64,000 nt of DNA from Alkalicoccus halolimnae (GCF_008014775.2 NZ_CP144914.1:3100001-3164000), one strand, 5' to 3'; shown: positions 15,925 to 25,869, numbered from the stretch's first letter. The notes: generated by a model not told the origin, from the letters alone. A program made the numbers and translations.

Positions 15925-16465
15925 TATAACCTTGCTTTCCCAGCGTTCAGCGCTGCTGTAACACTGTTATTTTAATCACTCCTGCCTTCAGGACAAGAAA
16001 GCATGGAAACGATCTGAAGCCCCTTACGCAAAACACCATAGATGCTCATTAATAATAACAGCTATGAAACTTTACTCGTATTGTAACTGAATGTGCAGAC
16101 TTTCCCAACTGCCATTCCTGAAAATGCCGGAAACGATTAACGCAAACCTTTTGTCGGTAGAGAAAATCCATTGAACAGCTCAAAATAATATAGAGTGCAG
16201 TGTGCAGACACTTCTGTTTTATCCTTCGTTCACACCGGCTGAAACTATTCTGCTTGTCTACTGCTTTGTTTGATGAAGAACTTTGAATCGGTCTTCTGAT
16301 GACAGAGATCCGGATGCAGAAGCGAAAATCCATTCAGGAGAATGAAATCAGCTGAGTCCTTCGGCAGCGGAGCTCATCTGACTTATACGGTTTTTACAGG
16401 GCTGACTTCTGTTATGAAATTCATTCTTGTAAATAAACCTTGGAATTACTCGAAGCTGGAGGTCA
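15925..16465. other. Long intergenic region without a supported gene
   Basis: It separates the divergent TauE and AEC genes. A 94-codon minus-strand frame at 16049-16333 is rich in Cys, His and Arg, has no ribosome site and matches no family I recognise. Nothing else is seen besides the presumed promoters. Confidence 0.35.
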
Positions 16466-16469
16466 TGTC

Positions 16470-17405
16470 ATGGAAGTAGCCGTTGTAGCGACGGCAATTA
16501 CTGTCATGGGCATTATGGTTGCCCTTGGTGTACTTGTCGCTTCACAAATACATATCACCCGGGAAACAAAGCAGCTGCTTGTTATTGTCGTACTTAATAT
16601 CGCCGTGCCTTCGGTGATTTTAAACGGAGTATTTAACACAGATGTATCGGATCAGCTTCTCCGCCAGGTCGCGGTGATCTTCGTTCTTTCGATCATTTTT
16701 CACCTCGCAGCTATTGGGGCTGCGCTGATTTTCGCACGCATAGCCGGCTTCAAATCTGATTTCGCCAAACGAATGACTATCCTCGCCGCTCTCGGCAATA
16801 CCGGATTTATCGGCATTCCGCTGTGTGCCACTATCTTCGGTCCGACCGGAGGCCTGCTTGCAGCTATTTTCGACGCCGGCCTTGATTTTGTTATTTTTAC
16901 TGTCGGGCTTTACCTGCTTCAATCCGGACGCACTTTCCGTTTAAGCCAGCTGAAATCTTTGCTGAATCTGCCGCTTGCGGCCGTCATTGTCGGCATCAGC
17001 TCTGCTTTTCTGGAATTGGAGCCGCCTGCTGTCCTGCGCCAGCTGGTCGAACTGCTTTCCGGCCTTGCTGCCCCGCTGGCTATGCTCTACATCGGTATCC
17101 TGCTTCAGCAGCTGCTGAAACGCACAGGATTCCGCGTATTTCCCCAAATATGGTTTCCGTTGACGGTAAGACTGCTGCTTATTCCGGCTGTTACCCTGGC
17201 GGTGCTTCCTTTTCTTCCACTTGAAGAATTGACACGCAACGTCGTTATTGTCCTTTCCGGCATGCCTACATTTATGCTTGCTGCGATTTTATTTTCCCGA
17301 TACACAGACGAGGAAGATACGGCTGTAATGACAATCTCTTTTTCTACAATATTGTCACTCGTGACGATTCCGCTTATCGCCTACGCTGCCACTTTTTTAT
17401 TCTAG
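16470..17405 (+). CDS. AEC (auxin efflux carrier) family transporter
   Basis: The start chosen is ATG 16470 (MEVAVVATAITVMG), six bases after GGAGGT; the frame extends ten codons upstream to a TTG without a ribosome site. The 311-residue product has about ten membrane segments in two halves. It carries typical family features: NIAVPSVILNGVF in the first half, LAALGNTGFIGIPLCATIFG for the first discontinuous helix, and LAAPLAMLYIGILLQQ and SGMPTFMLAAILFSRY in the second. AEC members such as MleP or MdcF move organic anions; the substrate is unknown. Confidence 0.85.
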   Translation: MEVAVVATAITVMGIMVALGVLVASQIHITRETKQLLVIVVLNIAVPSVILNGVFNTDVSDQLLRQVAVIFVLSIIFHLAAIGAALIFARIAGFKSDFAKRMTILAALGNTGFIGIPLCATIFGPTGGLLAAIFDAGLDFVIFTVGLYLLQSGRTFRLSQLKSLLNLPLAAVIVGISSAFLELEPPAVLRQLVELLSGLAAPLAMLYIGILLQQLLKRTGFRVFPQIWFPLTVRLLLIPAVTLAVLPFLPLEELTRNVVIVLSGMPTFMLAAILFSRYTDEEDTAVMTISFSTILSLVTIPLIAYAATFLF

Positions 17406-17427
17406 CATTTCTTTTAATAAAATAGAG

Positions 17428-17485
17428 AGCGGGGAAGCCTTTATCCATCAGAATGTTGATGGATAAAGGCTTCCCCGCTTCTTTT
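17428..17485 (+). terminator. Strong bidirectional terminator between convergent genes
   Basis: A 23-bp perfect stem (left arm begins AGCGGGGAAGCC, right arm ends GGCTTCCCCGCT) with a six-base loop and T-runs on both sides. It serves the AEC gene on the plus strand and the DUF418 gene on the minus strand. Confidence 0.92.
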
Positions 17486-17520
17486 TTCCGCTCATTGCCG
17501 GAGTAATTTTTCATAAACGT

Positions 17521-18726
17521 TCAGCCCGTTTTTCTTAAACTGGTTTTCACAGCCCCTGCGTAAGTTCCTTTCCGCCAAAGTGCTTCCAGAGGGCCGTACT
17601 GATATTTTTTCAACAGCAGCGGACTCCACCACAGCTGAAGCATAATGACAGAAGCTGCAAGCAGCATATTCCCCCATACAGGAAGCTCTCCAAATAATCC
17701 GGTAGTGTGAACAAAGAATACAACGAGCACCGTATGGCTTAAATAGTTTGTAAGTGCCATCCTTCCCATCGCTTCTATCCTTTTAAAAAAGCTTGTGAAT
17801 TTTCCAGATGTAACAAGCAGCGTAATTATACTGATATAACACATCGCCAGGGGAAGCGCCCCCAGCCGAAGCAGCAGGTCGTACATAAAGTAGGCGGACA
17901 TATCAGCTCCCAGATCGTTCTGTAACCTTACATAAGTCATGCCTGCCCAGAAGGGAAGAGCCAGAACCAGTCCCGCTGCCGCAATTTTTTTGAAAAGCGG
18001 GCGATTTGCCGAAAGATTGCGGAACCATCCTTTTCTTGCTGTGTAAAAACCGAGCAGGAACAATCCAAGAACATAAGGGATAAGAAAGACTACCTGACCG
18101 AGAGCAAGCGGCACTTCCACATTCAGCCGAAACAGCCACCATTCGAAAGATACAGCCTGGCTGTAAGCCTGCGAAGCAGCGGCAATCGCTGTTTCTCCTT
18201 CAGTCTGCATCGATTGCTGAAATGATTCTGGAATAAAGATCTGTGAAGCGTATAAAGTATAGAACACGGTTAATAGTATTGCAGACCATATGAGGAGCGT
18301 CCTGTCCTTCACTTTATAAAAAAGCAGAAGGGCAAATCCGCTGACGGCATAATAAAAGAGAATATCACCTATCCAGAAAAATATAAGATGACCTAATCCG
18401 AACAGCCCCAGTATCAGAAGGCGCCTTACAAAAAGCTTTTTCTCCTGCCATCCTTTACTTTTGGCTTTTGTCATGAACAAGTAGAAGCCGATTCCGAAGA
18501 GAATAGAAAAGATTGAAATAAACGATCCTTCCACAAAAAACTCTACTATCAGGCTGATCCAGTAATCGACTGTCCCCGCTTCCGGCACCTGTTTCATACC
18601 AAAGCTCATGTAGTAAAACGACAGCGACGTCATTAGATGAACGTTGACGACAAGAATTCCTATCAATGCAAAGCCGCGGATAATATCCAATACCGCCATT
18701 CTTTCTCTGCCATCTCCTTGTTTCAT
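17521..18726 (-). CDS. DUF418 (YeiB-type) membrane protein
   Basis: The 401-residue product begins RMAVLDIIRGFALIGILVVN, the standard start of the YeiB/DUF418 group. About ten membrane segments follow, and it ends with the DUF418 signature region (RMALTNYLSHTVL, LQLWWSPLLLKKYQYGPLEALWR). Members are predicted membrane acyltransferase-like or transporter-like proteins with no firm activity. AAGGGTGAAG precedes the ATG. No functionally linked neighbour is seen. Confidence 0.85.
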   Translation of the reverse strand: MKQGDGRERMAVLDIIRGFALIGILVVNVHLMTSLSFYYMSFGMKQVPEAGTVDYWISLIVEFFVEGSFISIFSILFGIGFYLFMTKAKSKGWQEKKLFVRRLLILGLFGLGHLIFFWIGDILFYYAVSGFALLLFYKVKDRTLLIWSAILLTVFYTLYASQIFIPESFQQSMQTEGETAIAAASQAYSQAVSFEWWLFRLNVEVPLALGQVVFLIPYVLGLFLLGFYTARKGWFRNLSANRPLFKKIAAAGLVLALPFWAGMTYVRLQNDLGADMSAYFMYDLLLRLGALPLAMCYISIITLLVTSGKFTSFFKRIEAMGRMALTNYLSHTVLVVFFVHTTGLFGELPVWGNMLLAASVIMLQLWWSPLLLKKYQYGPLEALWRKGTYAGAVKTSLRKTG

Positions 18727-18908
18727 CGTTCTTCACCCTTTCAAGAGAGTTTGTACTTTTATCGTACGGAGTTTCTCTCTTTTTCAACACTGCCCTCAGT
18801 CACCACTCTGCCTCCTGAAAAGTGACCCGGGTCATTTTTTAAAATACTTCCTTTATCTTATTGGCTGCCAACCTTAAAAATAAAACATCTATTTATATGC
18901 TGCACATA

Positions 18909-18980
18909 ATTATTAGTTTCCGCTTCTGTAAACAGCCGCTTATCGCTTATCGACTTTATTTTCAAGGCAGCCTTCAATAA
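18909..18980 (+). repeat. R1 right-end fragment
   Basis: GACTTTATTTTCAAGGCAGCC is the right terminus of the R1 family. It is preceded by TTAGTTTCCGCTTCTGTA-AACAGCC, which recurs with few changes at about 56316-56343. The 437-base gap between the DUF418 and nuclease genes holds nothing else but this and a terminator. Confidence 0.5.
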
Positions 18981-19103
18981 AAGAAGTGGAAACAAGGAAG
19001 TCGATAAATCCTTTTGCAGAAGCCTGGCTCCTACAAAAACTCCTGATGACGAGTCCTGTCAAAAGTCAAATGTGTCTCTCATTTTTCCCTTAACAATCTG
19101 CAC

Positions 19104-19146
19104 AAAAAGCCCGCTGCCATCGTTCTCCCGGCAGCGGGCTTTTTAA
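19104..19146 (-). terminator. Terminator after the ExeM-like nuclease gene
   Basis: A 15-bp stem (AAAAAGCCCGCTGCC / GGCAGCGGGCTTTTT) around an 11-base loop, 18 bases past the stop codon. Confidence 0.9.
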
Positions 19147-19163
19147 TGGAGGTGCGGAGACAC

Positions 19164-22100
19164 CTACTGCTTTTCTACTTCGACATTATCGAGAAGAATA
19201 TGTTCTCCTGTTGTATTTCTTACAGAAAAAATGATCTCTGCTTCCCCGTTCCCCGGAGCTTCATATTCCCACGTTACTTCCTGCCAGTCCGATTCATCAA
19301 GAATCGTATAGTCAGAATAGGCACTGTAATTATTCCCATGAAATCCAACGGCATACATCGCATTGCGGATTTCTCCGCTGCCTTTCACCTGGAAGGTTAC
19401 TTCATAAACAGATCCTTCTTCCATGCTGTACGCCTCTGTCGTAAAACGCTGATGACCTGTATTATCACGTACAAGCTGTGTCGCGTAATCACCGGTAAAA
19501 GCATCCTCCGATTGATTAACCCGGGACTGGGCCATACTTGTTGATTCTCCCATCCAGTTTACCGGCAGGTCATTTTCCCACTCGGCAAACGTCCCGTTTT
19601 GAATCGTTTCCAGTCCTTCTGCCGTCGACTGCACTACGACAGTTAAGGTTAGAATTCCTGTGTTTCCGGAAGAATCGGTAACTTCGTAGCGGACCTGGTA
19701 AGTACCAGGATTCTCAGAGTCCACGTTATCAGTAACAGTGACATCTTCTGTCACATCACCATCCGTATCGTCGACCGCGGTTACTTCCGGCACTTCGAAA
19801 TCATCTCCCGCAGAGATTTCCATATAAGCTTCTTCATTCAGGCTTTCATCTGTAAAGGTTATTTCCGGAGGCGTTGTATCTCCCATGTCGTAATCGGGAT
19901 CAATATCCGGAATAGTCAGCTGGACCATGATCGGATCGTGGTCGCTTGCACGTCCGTGTGTTTCCATAAATTCAGAGTTGATCGCCATCGCATCTACGTC
20001 CATCCCGTTCTGCAGGTGCTCCGAAACGAGAATAGAGTCGAGCGATTGAGAACTGCCGTTATAGTTATACGTGTACTGTTCATTACGTGGAAGTTCCAGA
20101 ATCGAATTATAGAGATTACCTTTGTCTGCAAGAGTTTCTACAGGAGGAGACCATGGGAAATCATTAAAATCTCCAAGAACTACGACGTTTGGATCTTCTA
20201 CTGCTTCATTGAGTTCCTGAACAAATCCGCCTACTACCTGGGCAATTTCTTCACGCTGTTCCCGGCTTCCCTGTACCGGAGGCTGCTCCATTCCGTAAGG
20301 AGCAAGGTCCCCGCGCTTCGAGTTCCAGTGGTTGCCGATGACGTAAACAGGCTCTCCTTTAAAAATAAATTCAGATACGACAGGCTTTCTCGAATTCGTG
20401 AAAGCGTCATTCATCGGATCAATGAAGCCCGTGCCGTAGCTGAGCTCTCCGTTTTCTCCGATTTCCACCGCTTCTGTCGGTTCTGCCGTGCTTTCATCTG
20501 CCAGCTCCACGCGGTCCGTACGGTAAATATGTCCAACACGGATGTTCCCGCCCGGAATACCACCGTCCATACCATCGACAGGAGCGACATCTGTATAAGC
20601 ATACTGAGGTCCGCCCTGTTCCCGGATCTCGTCAATCAGCGTCTGATAACTTTCCCCTGCATCTGTATTGCCGCTGTCTGTCGCACCGTCGTTATCCATA
20701 ACTTCCACGAGCGTAATAATATCCGGCGCATTCAATTCGTTCGCCATCGAGTCCGCCAGCCGCTCTGTTTTCTGATCTGAAACGCCTGGATAATAGTTTT
20801 CTACGTTATAGGTGGCAACTGTCAGCTCATCTTCTTCGAAAGAAATCGTTGTCTCGTCCCGGCGTTCATTTCCTCCGTCTTTCAGTTCAGGAAGACCGCC
20901 GTCCACAGGCTCCACTTTGTAGTTGCCAAAATTATAGCCCAAGACACCCGTAACATTTTCTTCAAAGTAATCGCCTGTTTTAGCAACCGTATTGTAAGGG
21001 GCGTTAATAAACATAATTTCTGTGTTGAGTTCAGCATCAAACTCGGATTGTTCAAGATAGACGCCGCCGGAATCGGTTCTGTTATCCAGACCCCACTCTT
21101 CGGATACTACGGTCAGTTCGTCATACTTCTGCGGGCCTGTCACCGTGACCTGCCCCGGAATTTCAATAAGCATTCCTTCGATACTTTCATAAAAGTCGAG
21201 GGCATTCGTTTCTGCATTAAACGTATCGCCGTCCGCTATGTCATAACTCTCCGGATCAGCTACAAGCGCTTCCGGAATATCACGGTCCACGCCGATCACG
21301 ACCGGATCCGGCAGGTCGTTTCCGCTGGATACAATATCGACAGCAGAACCGGTAATCTGCGTTGTAGTCAGGTCATCGTTATCATCGTACCCGTCTTCTT
21401 CCCACTCTGTAACAGTTCCTGAGACCTGAACTTCATCTCCGACGGATACTCCGTGATTGGAACGATAGACATAAATACCTTCCGACGAATTTACATCGCC
21501 GTCCGATTCCGCACTCTGGAAGTAAAACCCGTTGTTTTCGGTATGTGTCACAATACCAGGAACCGCAGTAACAGACTGGTCTTCATAAGGAGAAACATGC
21601 GCTCCTCCCTGGATATCGTAAATCTCCACTTCGCCTGCTTCCGCCTGAATTGTGTAAGAGAATTCTCTTACAGCACTCGGCTCCAGACCTTCCGCAACAG
21701 CCACAGCTTTAATCGTAACTGCTTCTTCCACTACAATCGGTTCTTCATAAAGAGTACTGTCCACGGAAGGCTCACTTCCGTCTACTGTGTAGTAAATATC
21801 CGCTCCGTCACTTGGAGAAGAAAGCATGACTTCCGTTCCCTCTGCTGTCTCTCCAGGTTCAGGACTTGCCTGTACCGGACGTGTCAGACTCGCATCTTCT
21901 ATCAGATCATCGTTGTTTCTCGGCATTAATTTGTGTTCTGAAAAATGATAGTTCACGACGCCGACTAATGCGTCATAATCTGTGTTTTCCGTGACATCTG
22001 CATATTGGCCGAGGACAAGGAAGTTTTCCCCTGCTCCGTCTTCAGCATTAAAGTCACTGAAATCAATATTATCCAGAACAGAAGCATCCTGAATTTCAAT

Positions 22101-22871
22101 CAGCTTCGCCTGAATGTCGTCAGCATCCTGTTCAAAGAAAGATGCATCAACCACTTCCGGTTCTATATCTCCGGCATTTTCTTCAATCAGCTCGGAATCA
22201 TCCACCAGGAGCTGCAGCATATCCTGATAGTTGTTCAGTTCACCAGAAAAAGAGACACGGTCACCGATATTGTATTCCGCTCCCAGGCCAGATCCACGCA
22301 CAAGTATGGCGGCTGTTTCATCCTCGACATACATGTTCGTCTGACCGCCGGCTTCAAAATGAGCAGTAACTGTACCGGTTACTGTCTGTTCTGTCCCCTG
22401 TTCTTCTGCACGAACCTCTGCAATCGTCGGACCTTCAGGTTCTTCTTCCTCTTCTAAAAAGTTAAAAGAAGCTGTATTTCCGTTGACCGCAAATTCTCCG
22501 GCAAGGCCAGAAAGATCGTCATTTTTATGTTCAACAACTACATTCGAACGATTATCGGAATCAACTTTATAATCGGTCAGTTCGGGCTCAATCTCTTCCC
22601 CATCGGTTAAAGTAACGAGGACGTCCAGCATGCGGTCCACATGGATGCCCTTAGGATACGTTTTATCAAATTCGACGTTGAAGCTTGTTTCATCAAGAAC
22701 GGTTACTTCCTGTACTTCGCGTTTAGGTCCGCTGCCTCCGGGGCCTTCCCCTGATCCACCGTTGCCATTGCCGTTATTCGCAAGTGCAGCGGGTGCAAAC
22801 GTTGTGACCGTCAACACAACAGCAAGGAAAGTAAAAAGAACCTTTTTGCTGACTGCTATCCAGGATTTCAA
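19164..22871 (-). CDS. Large secreted multidomain nuclease (ExeM/NucH family)
   Basis: The likely start is the TTG at 22869-22871 (MKSWIAVSKKVLF), eight bases after AGGAGG; a TTG two codons earlier is too close to that site. The 1235-residue product has a signal peptide (about 1-33, ending AALA), a GNGNGGSGEGPGGSGP linker, and an OB-fold nucleic-acid-binding region (about 150-330). A chitobiase-like Ig-type domain follows (about 330-410, ADIYYTVDGSEP), then a second OB region. The EEP nuclease domain (about 690-1000) has VATYNVENYYPG, LVEVMDN, GNHWNSKRGD, VVLGDFNDFP and ASDHDPIMVQL. It ends with a DUF5011 Ig-like domain (about 1005-1090) and a carbohydrate-binding-like jelly roll (about 1095-1235). 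It probably degrades extracellular DNA or RNA for phosphate, nucleosides or biofilm turnover. No sorting signal is seen. Confidence 0.88.
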   Translation of the reverse strand: MKSWIAVSKKVLFTFLAVVLTVTTFAPAALANNGNGNGGSGEGPGGSGPKREVQEVTVLDETSFNVEFDKTYPKGIHVDRMLDVLVTLTDGEEIEPELTDYKVDSDNRSNVVVEHKNDDLSGLAGEFAVNGNTASFNFLEEEEEPEGPTIAEVRAEEQGTEQTVTGTVTAHFEAGGQTNMYVEDETAAILVRGSGLGAEYNIGDRVSFSGELNNYQDMLQLLVDDSELIEENAGDIEPEVVDASFFEQDADDIQAKLIEIQDASVLDNIDFSDFNAEDGAGENFLVLGQYADVTENTDYDALVGVVNYHFSEHKLMPRNNDDLIEDASLTRPVQASPEPGETAEGTEVMLSSPSDGADIYYTVDGSEPSVDSTLYEEPIVVEEAVTIKAVAVAEGLEPSAVREFSYTIQAEAGEVEIYDIQGGAHVSPYEDQSVTAVPGIVTHTENNGFYFQSAESDGDVNSSEGIYVYRSNHGVSVGDEVQVSGTVTEWEEDGYDDNDDLTTTQITGSAVDIVSSGNDLPDPVVIGVDRDIPEALVADPESYDIADGDTFNAETNALDFYESIEGMLIEIPGQVTVTGPQKYDELTVVSEEWGLDNRTDSGGVYLEQSEFDAELNTEIMFINAPYNTVAKTGDYFEENVTGVLGYNFGNYKVEPVDGGLPELKDGGNERRDETTISFEEDELTVATYNVENYYPGVSDQKTERLADSMANELNAPDIITLVEVMDNDGATDSGNTDAGESYQTLIDEIREQGGPQYAYTDVAPVDGMDGGIPGGNIRVGHIYRTDRVELADESTAEPTEAVEIGENGELSYGTGFIDPMNDAFTNSRKPVVSEFIFKGEPVYVIGNHWNSKRGDLAPYGMEQPPVQGSREQREEIAQVVGGFVQELNEAVEDPNVVVLGDFNDFPWSPPVETLADKGNLYNSILELPRNEQYTYNYNGSSQSLDSILVSEHLQNGMDVDAMAINSEFMETHGRASDHDPIMVQLTIPDIDPDYDMGDTTPPEITFTDESLNEEAYMEISAGDDFEVPEVTAVDDTDGDVTEDVTVTDNVDSENPGTYQVRYEVTDSSGNTGILTLTVVVQSTAEGLETIQNGTFAEWENDLPVNWMGESTSMAQSRVNQSEDAFTGDYATQLVRDNTGHQRFTTEAYSMEEGSVYEVTFQVKGSGEIRNAMYAVGFHGNNYSAYSDYTILDESDWQEVTWEYEAPGNGEAEIIFSVRNTTGEHILLDNVEVEKQ

Positions 22872-23237
22872 ATACAACTCCTCCTTCTAGATTATGTATT
22901 GTGGGAAAACACCATAATTTTCAGTATTTTCAAGCAGATCATACCATGAAAGCAGTCTTGAATAAACGGAGAAGAATGATAGCTAAATGAATAAAACCAT
23001 GCTTTAAGACCTTAAATTTTGAGATTATTTTCCTTTTTATCTCCCTCTTTCGGTATGTAATAAGATGTATAAAATCTATTTCAAATTATTCAGAAAATAC
23101 GTTCAACTAATTAATGACGTCAGTTTCGATAAATTATGCTCATTATTCTTTATAAAGAACAAGAAAAATGGAAGGGAAACAATCCGGATGAAATTATGTT
23201 TGCATACTCCATAAATAGATATAAGAACGAAAAAAAT
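22872..23237. other. AT-rich upstream region of the nuclease gene
   Basis: This is the leader and promoter side of the nuclease gene. A 103-codon minus-strand frame (23103-23414) overlaps the adjacent terminator, lacks a ribosome site and matches no family, so it is not called. Confidence 0.35.
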
Positions 23238-23262
23238 GGGCATAAATAGTAAATTTATGCCC
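23238..23262 (-). terminator. Terminator of the pxp operon
   Basis: GGGCATAAAT / ATTTATGCCC stem with a five-base loop, followed on the minus strand by ATTTTTTTCG. It lies 167 bases after the pxpC stop codon. Confidence 0.75.
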
Positions 23263-23428
23263 TTCTGCACGGGAAAATATCTGTGCTGTTGTTGAAGAAA
23301 TGCCTGAAATGGAAAGTAGAAGAGTCTGAAATAAGAGAACAGCTGATTGATTTCCTGTACAGGTAAATAAATCTTTATACCCACATATTGGTTTTCCAAC
23401 AATTTATCACCCAAAAATTAGACAATGG

Positions 23429-24373
23429 TCACGTAAGAGCGAGCCTGGCAAAACAGCGGAATCTTTTTTCGCGGCGGGCATAGATCTCCTGTGCTTTTTT
23501 AACGCTGACTGCTGTAAAACGCACTGGTTCCCCAGGACCGCACTGAGCAACCCTCGGCAGATCTTCCTGAATAACTGTACCGATGCGGGCGTACCCACCG
23601 GAAGTCTGGCGATCAGCCATGAGAAGCATCGGCAGACCGTCACCTGGAATTTGTATAGTTCCCATTGTTGTCGCATCAGACAGAATACCAGAACCTTCTT
23701 CAGGAGGCACAGACGGTCCTTCCATACGGCATCCCATTCTGTCTACTTCATTGGTGAGATAAAATTTTGAATCATAAAATATATCTTTCGTTTCTCCCGA
23801 AAATAACTTCTCATCCGGTCCTTCGATAACCCTGATCGGTGTTCCTTTATCATAGTTTGGAAGCAGCGCAGGATGAAGACGCCGCCGGCATGGAAAGCGC
23901 TGCACAGAAAAGATATTTACCTCATCTCCGGCCTGCAGTTCTCTACCGTGAAAACCGCCGATTTCTGCTTTTAAATAGGTGGCTCTGCTTCCCATTTCTT
24001 CAGGGACGTCAATGCCTCCGGCAAAAGCAATATAAGCCCTCACTCCAAAACGGGGTTCTCCGAAGCTGATCCGCTGGCCGGCATAGACTTTTACTGCTGT
24101 CCACATTGGAATTTCCCGGCCGTCCACCGCTGCCGATAAATCTCCCCCTCCTACCGAAATCATGCTGTCTGCTGTCATTATCAGTTCCGGTCCCATCATT
24201 GTCACTTCGAGACCGGCAGCACTATCAGGATTGCCGACAACCGCGTTAGCGAGACGAAGGGCCAATGGATCTACTGCCCCGCTTACGACGATGCCATACT
24301 GCTGATACCCCATTCTTCCTTTATCCTGTACTGTCGTTAATAATCCCTGTTTTTCAACTTTAAATCCGCTCAT
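23429..24373 (-). CDS. pxpC: 5-oxoprolinase subunit PxpC (KipA homologue)
   Basis: The 314-residue product is a biotin-dependent-carboxylase-like (AHS2) protein: VEKQGLLTTVQDKGRMGYQQ at the start, GAVDPLALRLANAVVGN, then RVIEGPDEKLF, DRMGCRMEGP and MLLMADRQTSGGYARIGTV. With PxpA and PxpB it forms the ATP-dependent bacterial 5-oxoprolinase that opens pyroglutamate to glutamate. In B. subtilis the homologue KipA also relieves KipI inhibition of the sporulation kinase KinA. The start overlaps the pxpA stop by four bases (ATGA), so translation is coupled. It is the last gene of the operon. Confidence 0.93.
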   Translation of the reverse strand: MSGFKVEKQGLLTTVQDKGRMGYQQYGIVVSGAVDPLALRLANAVVGNPDSAAGLEVTMMGPELIMTADSMISVGGGDLSAAVDGREIPMWTAVKVYAGQRISFGEPRFGVRAYIAFAGGIDVPEEMGSRATYLKAEIGGFHGRELQAGDEVNIFSVQRFPCRRRLHPALLPNYDKGTPIRVIEGPDEKLFSGETKDIFYDSKFYLTNEVDRMGCRMEGPSVPPEEGSGILSDATTMGTIQIPGDGLPMLLMADRQTSGGYARIGTVIQEDLPRVAQCGPGEPVRFTAVSVKKAQEIYARREKRFRCFARLALT

Positions 24374-25137
24374 CGTCTCACCGCCCCGGCTGCAACAATT
24401 TCCACGCCAGCCTGTTCCAGTTCTTTTTTTAGTTCTATAGCAAAGACTGCAGCATTTTTTCCGTCACCGTGAATGCAAACGGTATCTGCCTGCAGAATAA
24501 TTTCCGATCCATCCACTGCCCGGACTCTTCCTTCTTTCACCATCCGCACCGCTCTTTCCACTACTTCAGACGGATCGGTAAGAACAGCTTCCCTGTGCGA
24601 ACGGGGAGTTAATGTCCCATCCGGCTGATAGCTTCTGTCAGCAAAAACTTCCTGCACAACAGCAAGCCCTGCTTTTTCGCCGGCATGAATCAACCGGCTT
24701 CCGGAAAGACCGAAAAGAAGCAGGGACGGATCGGCATCACGCACCGCCTCCGCTATCGCTGCTGCTGTTGCATCATCGAGAGATGCTTTATTGAAGAGAG
24801 CCCCATGCGGCTTCACGTGATGCATTTCTACGCCATATGCTTTACAGAAGGAGTGCAGCGCCCCGATCTGATAAAGAACCGTGTGATAAATATCTTCCGG
24901 TGTCGTATCAATATGACGCCGTCCAAAGCCCATTAAATCGTTATACCCCGGATGGGCTCCGACATTGACGCCATGGATTTTCGCTAATTTAACTGTCTCA
25001 GCCATAATGTTATGATCGCCTGCATGATATCCGCAGGCAATATTGACAGAGGTGACGTGCGGGAGAACTTCCTCATCTCCTCCTATAACATATGCGCCGA
25101 AGCTTTCTCCGAGATCACAGTTTAAATCCACTCTCAT
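24370..25137 (-). CDS. pxpA: 5-oxoprolinase subunit PxpA (LamB/YcsF family)
   Basis: The 255-residue product starts VDLNCDLGESFGAYVIG and has VNIACGYHAGDHNIM, VGAHPGYNDLMGFGRR, VKPHGALFNKA and CIHGDGKNA, all family signatures with the metal- and substrate-facing His, Asp and Lys residues. It is the substrate-cleaving subunit of cytoplasmic 5-oxoprolinase. It overlaps pxpB upstream and pxpC downstream by four bases each, so the three subunits should be made in step. Confidence 0.95.
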   Translation of the reverse strand: MRVDLNCDLGESFGAYVIGGDEEVLPHVTSVNIACGYHAGDHNIMAETVKLAKIHGVNVGAHPGYNDLMGFGRRHIDTTPEDIYHTVLYQIGALHSFCKAYGVEMHHVKPHGALFNKASLDDATAAAIAEAVRDADPSLLLFGLSGSRLIHAGEKAGLAVVQEVFADRSYQPDGTLTPRSHREAVLTDPSEVVERAVRMVKEGRVRAVDGSEIILQADTVCIHGDGKNAAVFAIELKKELEQAGVEIVAAGAVRR

Positions 25138-25853
25138 CGTTGCTCCCCCCTTAGTCGTTCCAGTTCAAAATTTCCTTCTTCCACTTTCTGTTGAATTTCC
25201 TGGAACTGCTGTTTTGTCACAGCTTGGAAGCGGAGTTTATCTCCTGCTTCCAGAAAGACAGGCAGTGTTTTCTTACGATCATAAAGTTTAAGGGGTGTCC
25301 GGCCGATAATCCGCCAGCCTCCCGGACTTGTCAGAGAGTAAATGCCCGTCTGCTCACCGGCAATTCCTACAGAACCGGCGGGTACCGATGACCTTGGTTT
25401 CTCCAGTCTTGGAGCAGCTATGGAACTATCCATCCCTCCTAAATATGGAAAGCCGGGTATAAATCCGAGCATAAAGATAGTATATAACGGCTTCGTGTGC
25501 CGATCGATGATCTCGTTCGGATGAAGACCAAGCCTTTCGCCTACTCCTTCTATATCCGGGGCAAACTCCTCTTCATAGCAGACGGGAATGCTCCATGTGC
25601 GCGCCGGTATTGTTTCCACGCTGTCCAAATCTTTTACGAGTACCTTTACCCACTCCTCTGTTTCCTTATAGGAAAAATGAAGAGCATCATAAAATATCGT
25701 TACCGCGGTATAGGAAGGCATCCATTCGATAATACCGGAGGGCTTCATTTCTTCAAGAATTCTGCAGAATGCACGGACTTTTCCATGCACCTGTTCGGAT
25801 ATTTCCTTCCCGAAAACTACTCTCACTGCACTGTCCCCAAGGGGTTGAATCAT
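25134..25853 (-). CDS. pxpB: 5-oxoprolinase subunit PxpB (KipI homologue)
   Basis: The 239-residue product is an AHS1/KipI-family protein: PLGDSAVRVVFG at the start, YTAVTIFYDA, then TKPLYTIFMLGFIPGFPYLGGMD, PAGSVGIAGEQTGIYSLTSPGGWRIIGRTP near the C-terminus. It is the partner subunit that with PxpC handles the ATP-dependent step. In B. subtilis KipI binds the dimerisation domain of histidine kinase KinA and blocks its autophosphorylation. Here the gene starts 16 bases after the stop of a membrane histidine kinase, with AAAGGAGG in the gap, so both must share a transcript. A regulatory contact between the two is inferred, not shown. Confidence 0.93.
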   Translation of the reverse strand: MIQPLGDSAVRVVFGKEISEQVHGKVRAFCRILEEMKPSGIIEWMPSYTAVTIFYDALHFSYKETEEWVKVLVKDLDSVETIPARTWSIPVCYEEEFAPDIEGVGERLGLHPNEIIDRHTKPLYTIFMLGFIPGFPYLGGMDSSIAAPRLEKPRSSVPAGSVGIAGEQTGIYSLTSPGGWRIIGRTPLKLYDRKKTLPVFLEAGDKLRFQAVTKQQFQEIQQKVEEGNFELERLRGEQR

Positions 25854-25869
25854 TTGAGTTAACCTCCTT

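Noticed and set aside
16049..16333. 94-codon minus-strand frame, possibly a transposase C-terminal remnant
   Set aside because: It has a Cys/Arg/His-rich composition but no recognised motif, no ribosome site and no second piece of a transposase nearby.
23103..23414. 103-codon minus-strand frame upstream of the nuclease gene
   Set aside because: It overlaps the pxp terminator, is rich in Phe/Leu from AT-rich DNA and lacks a start context.
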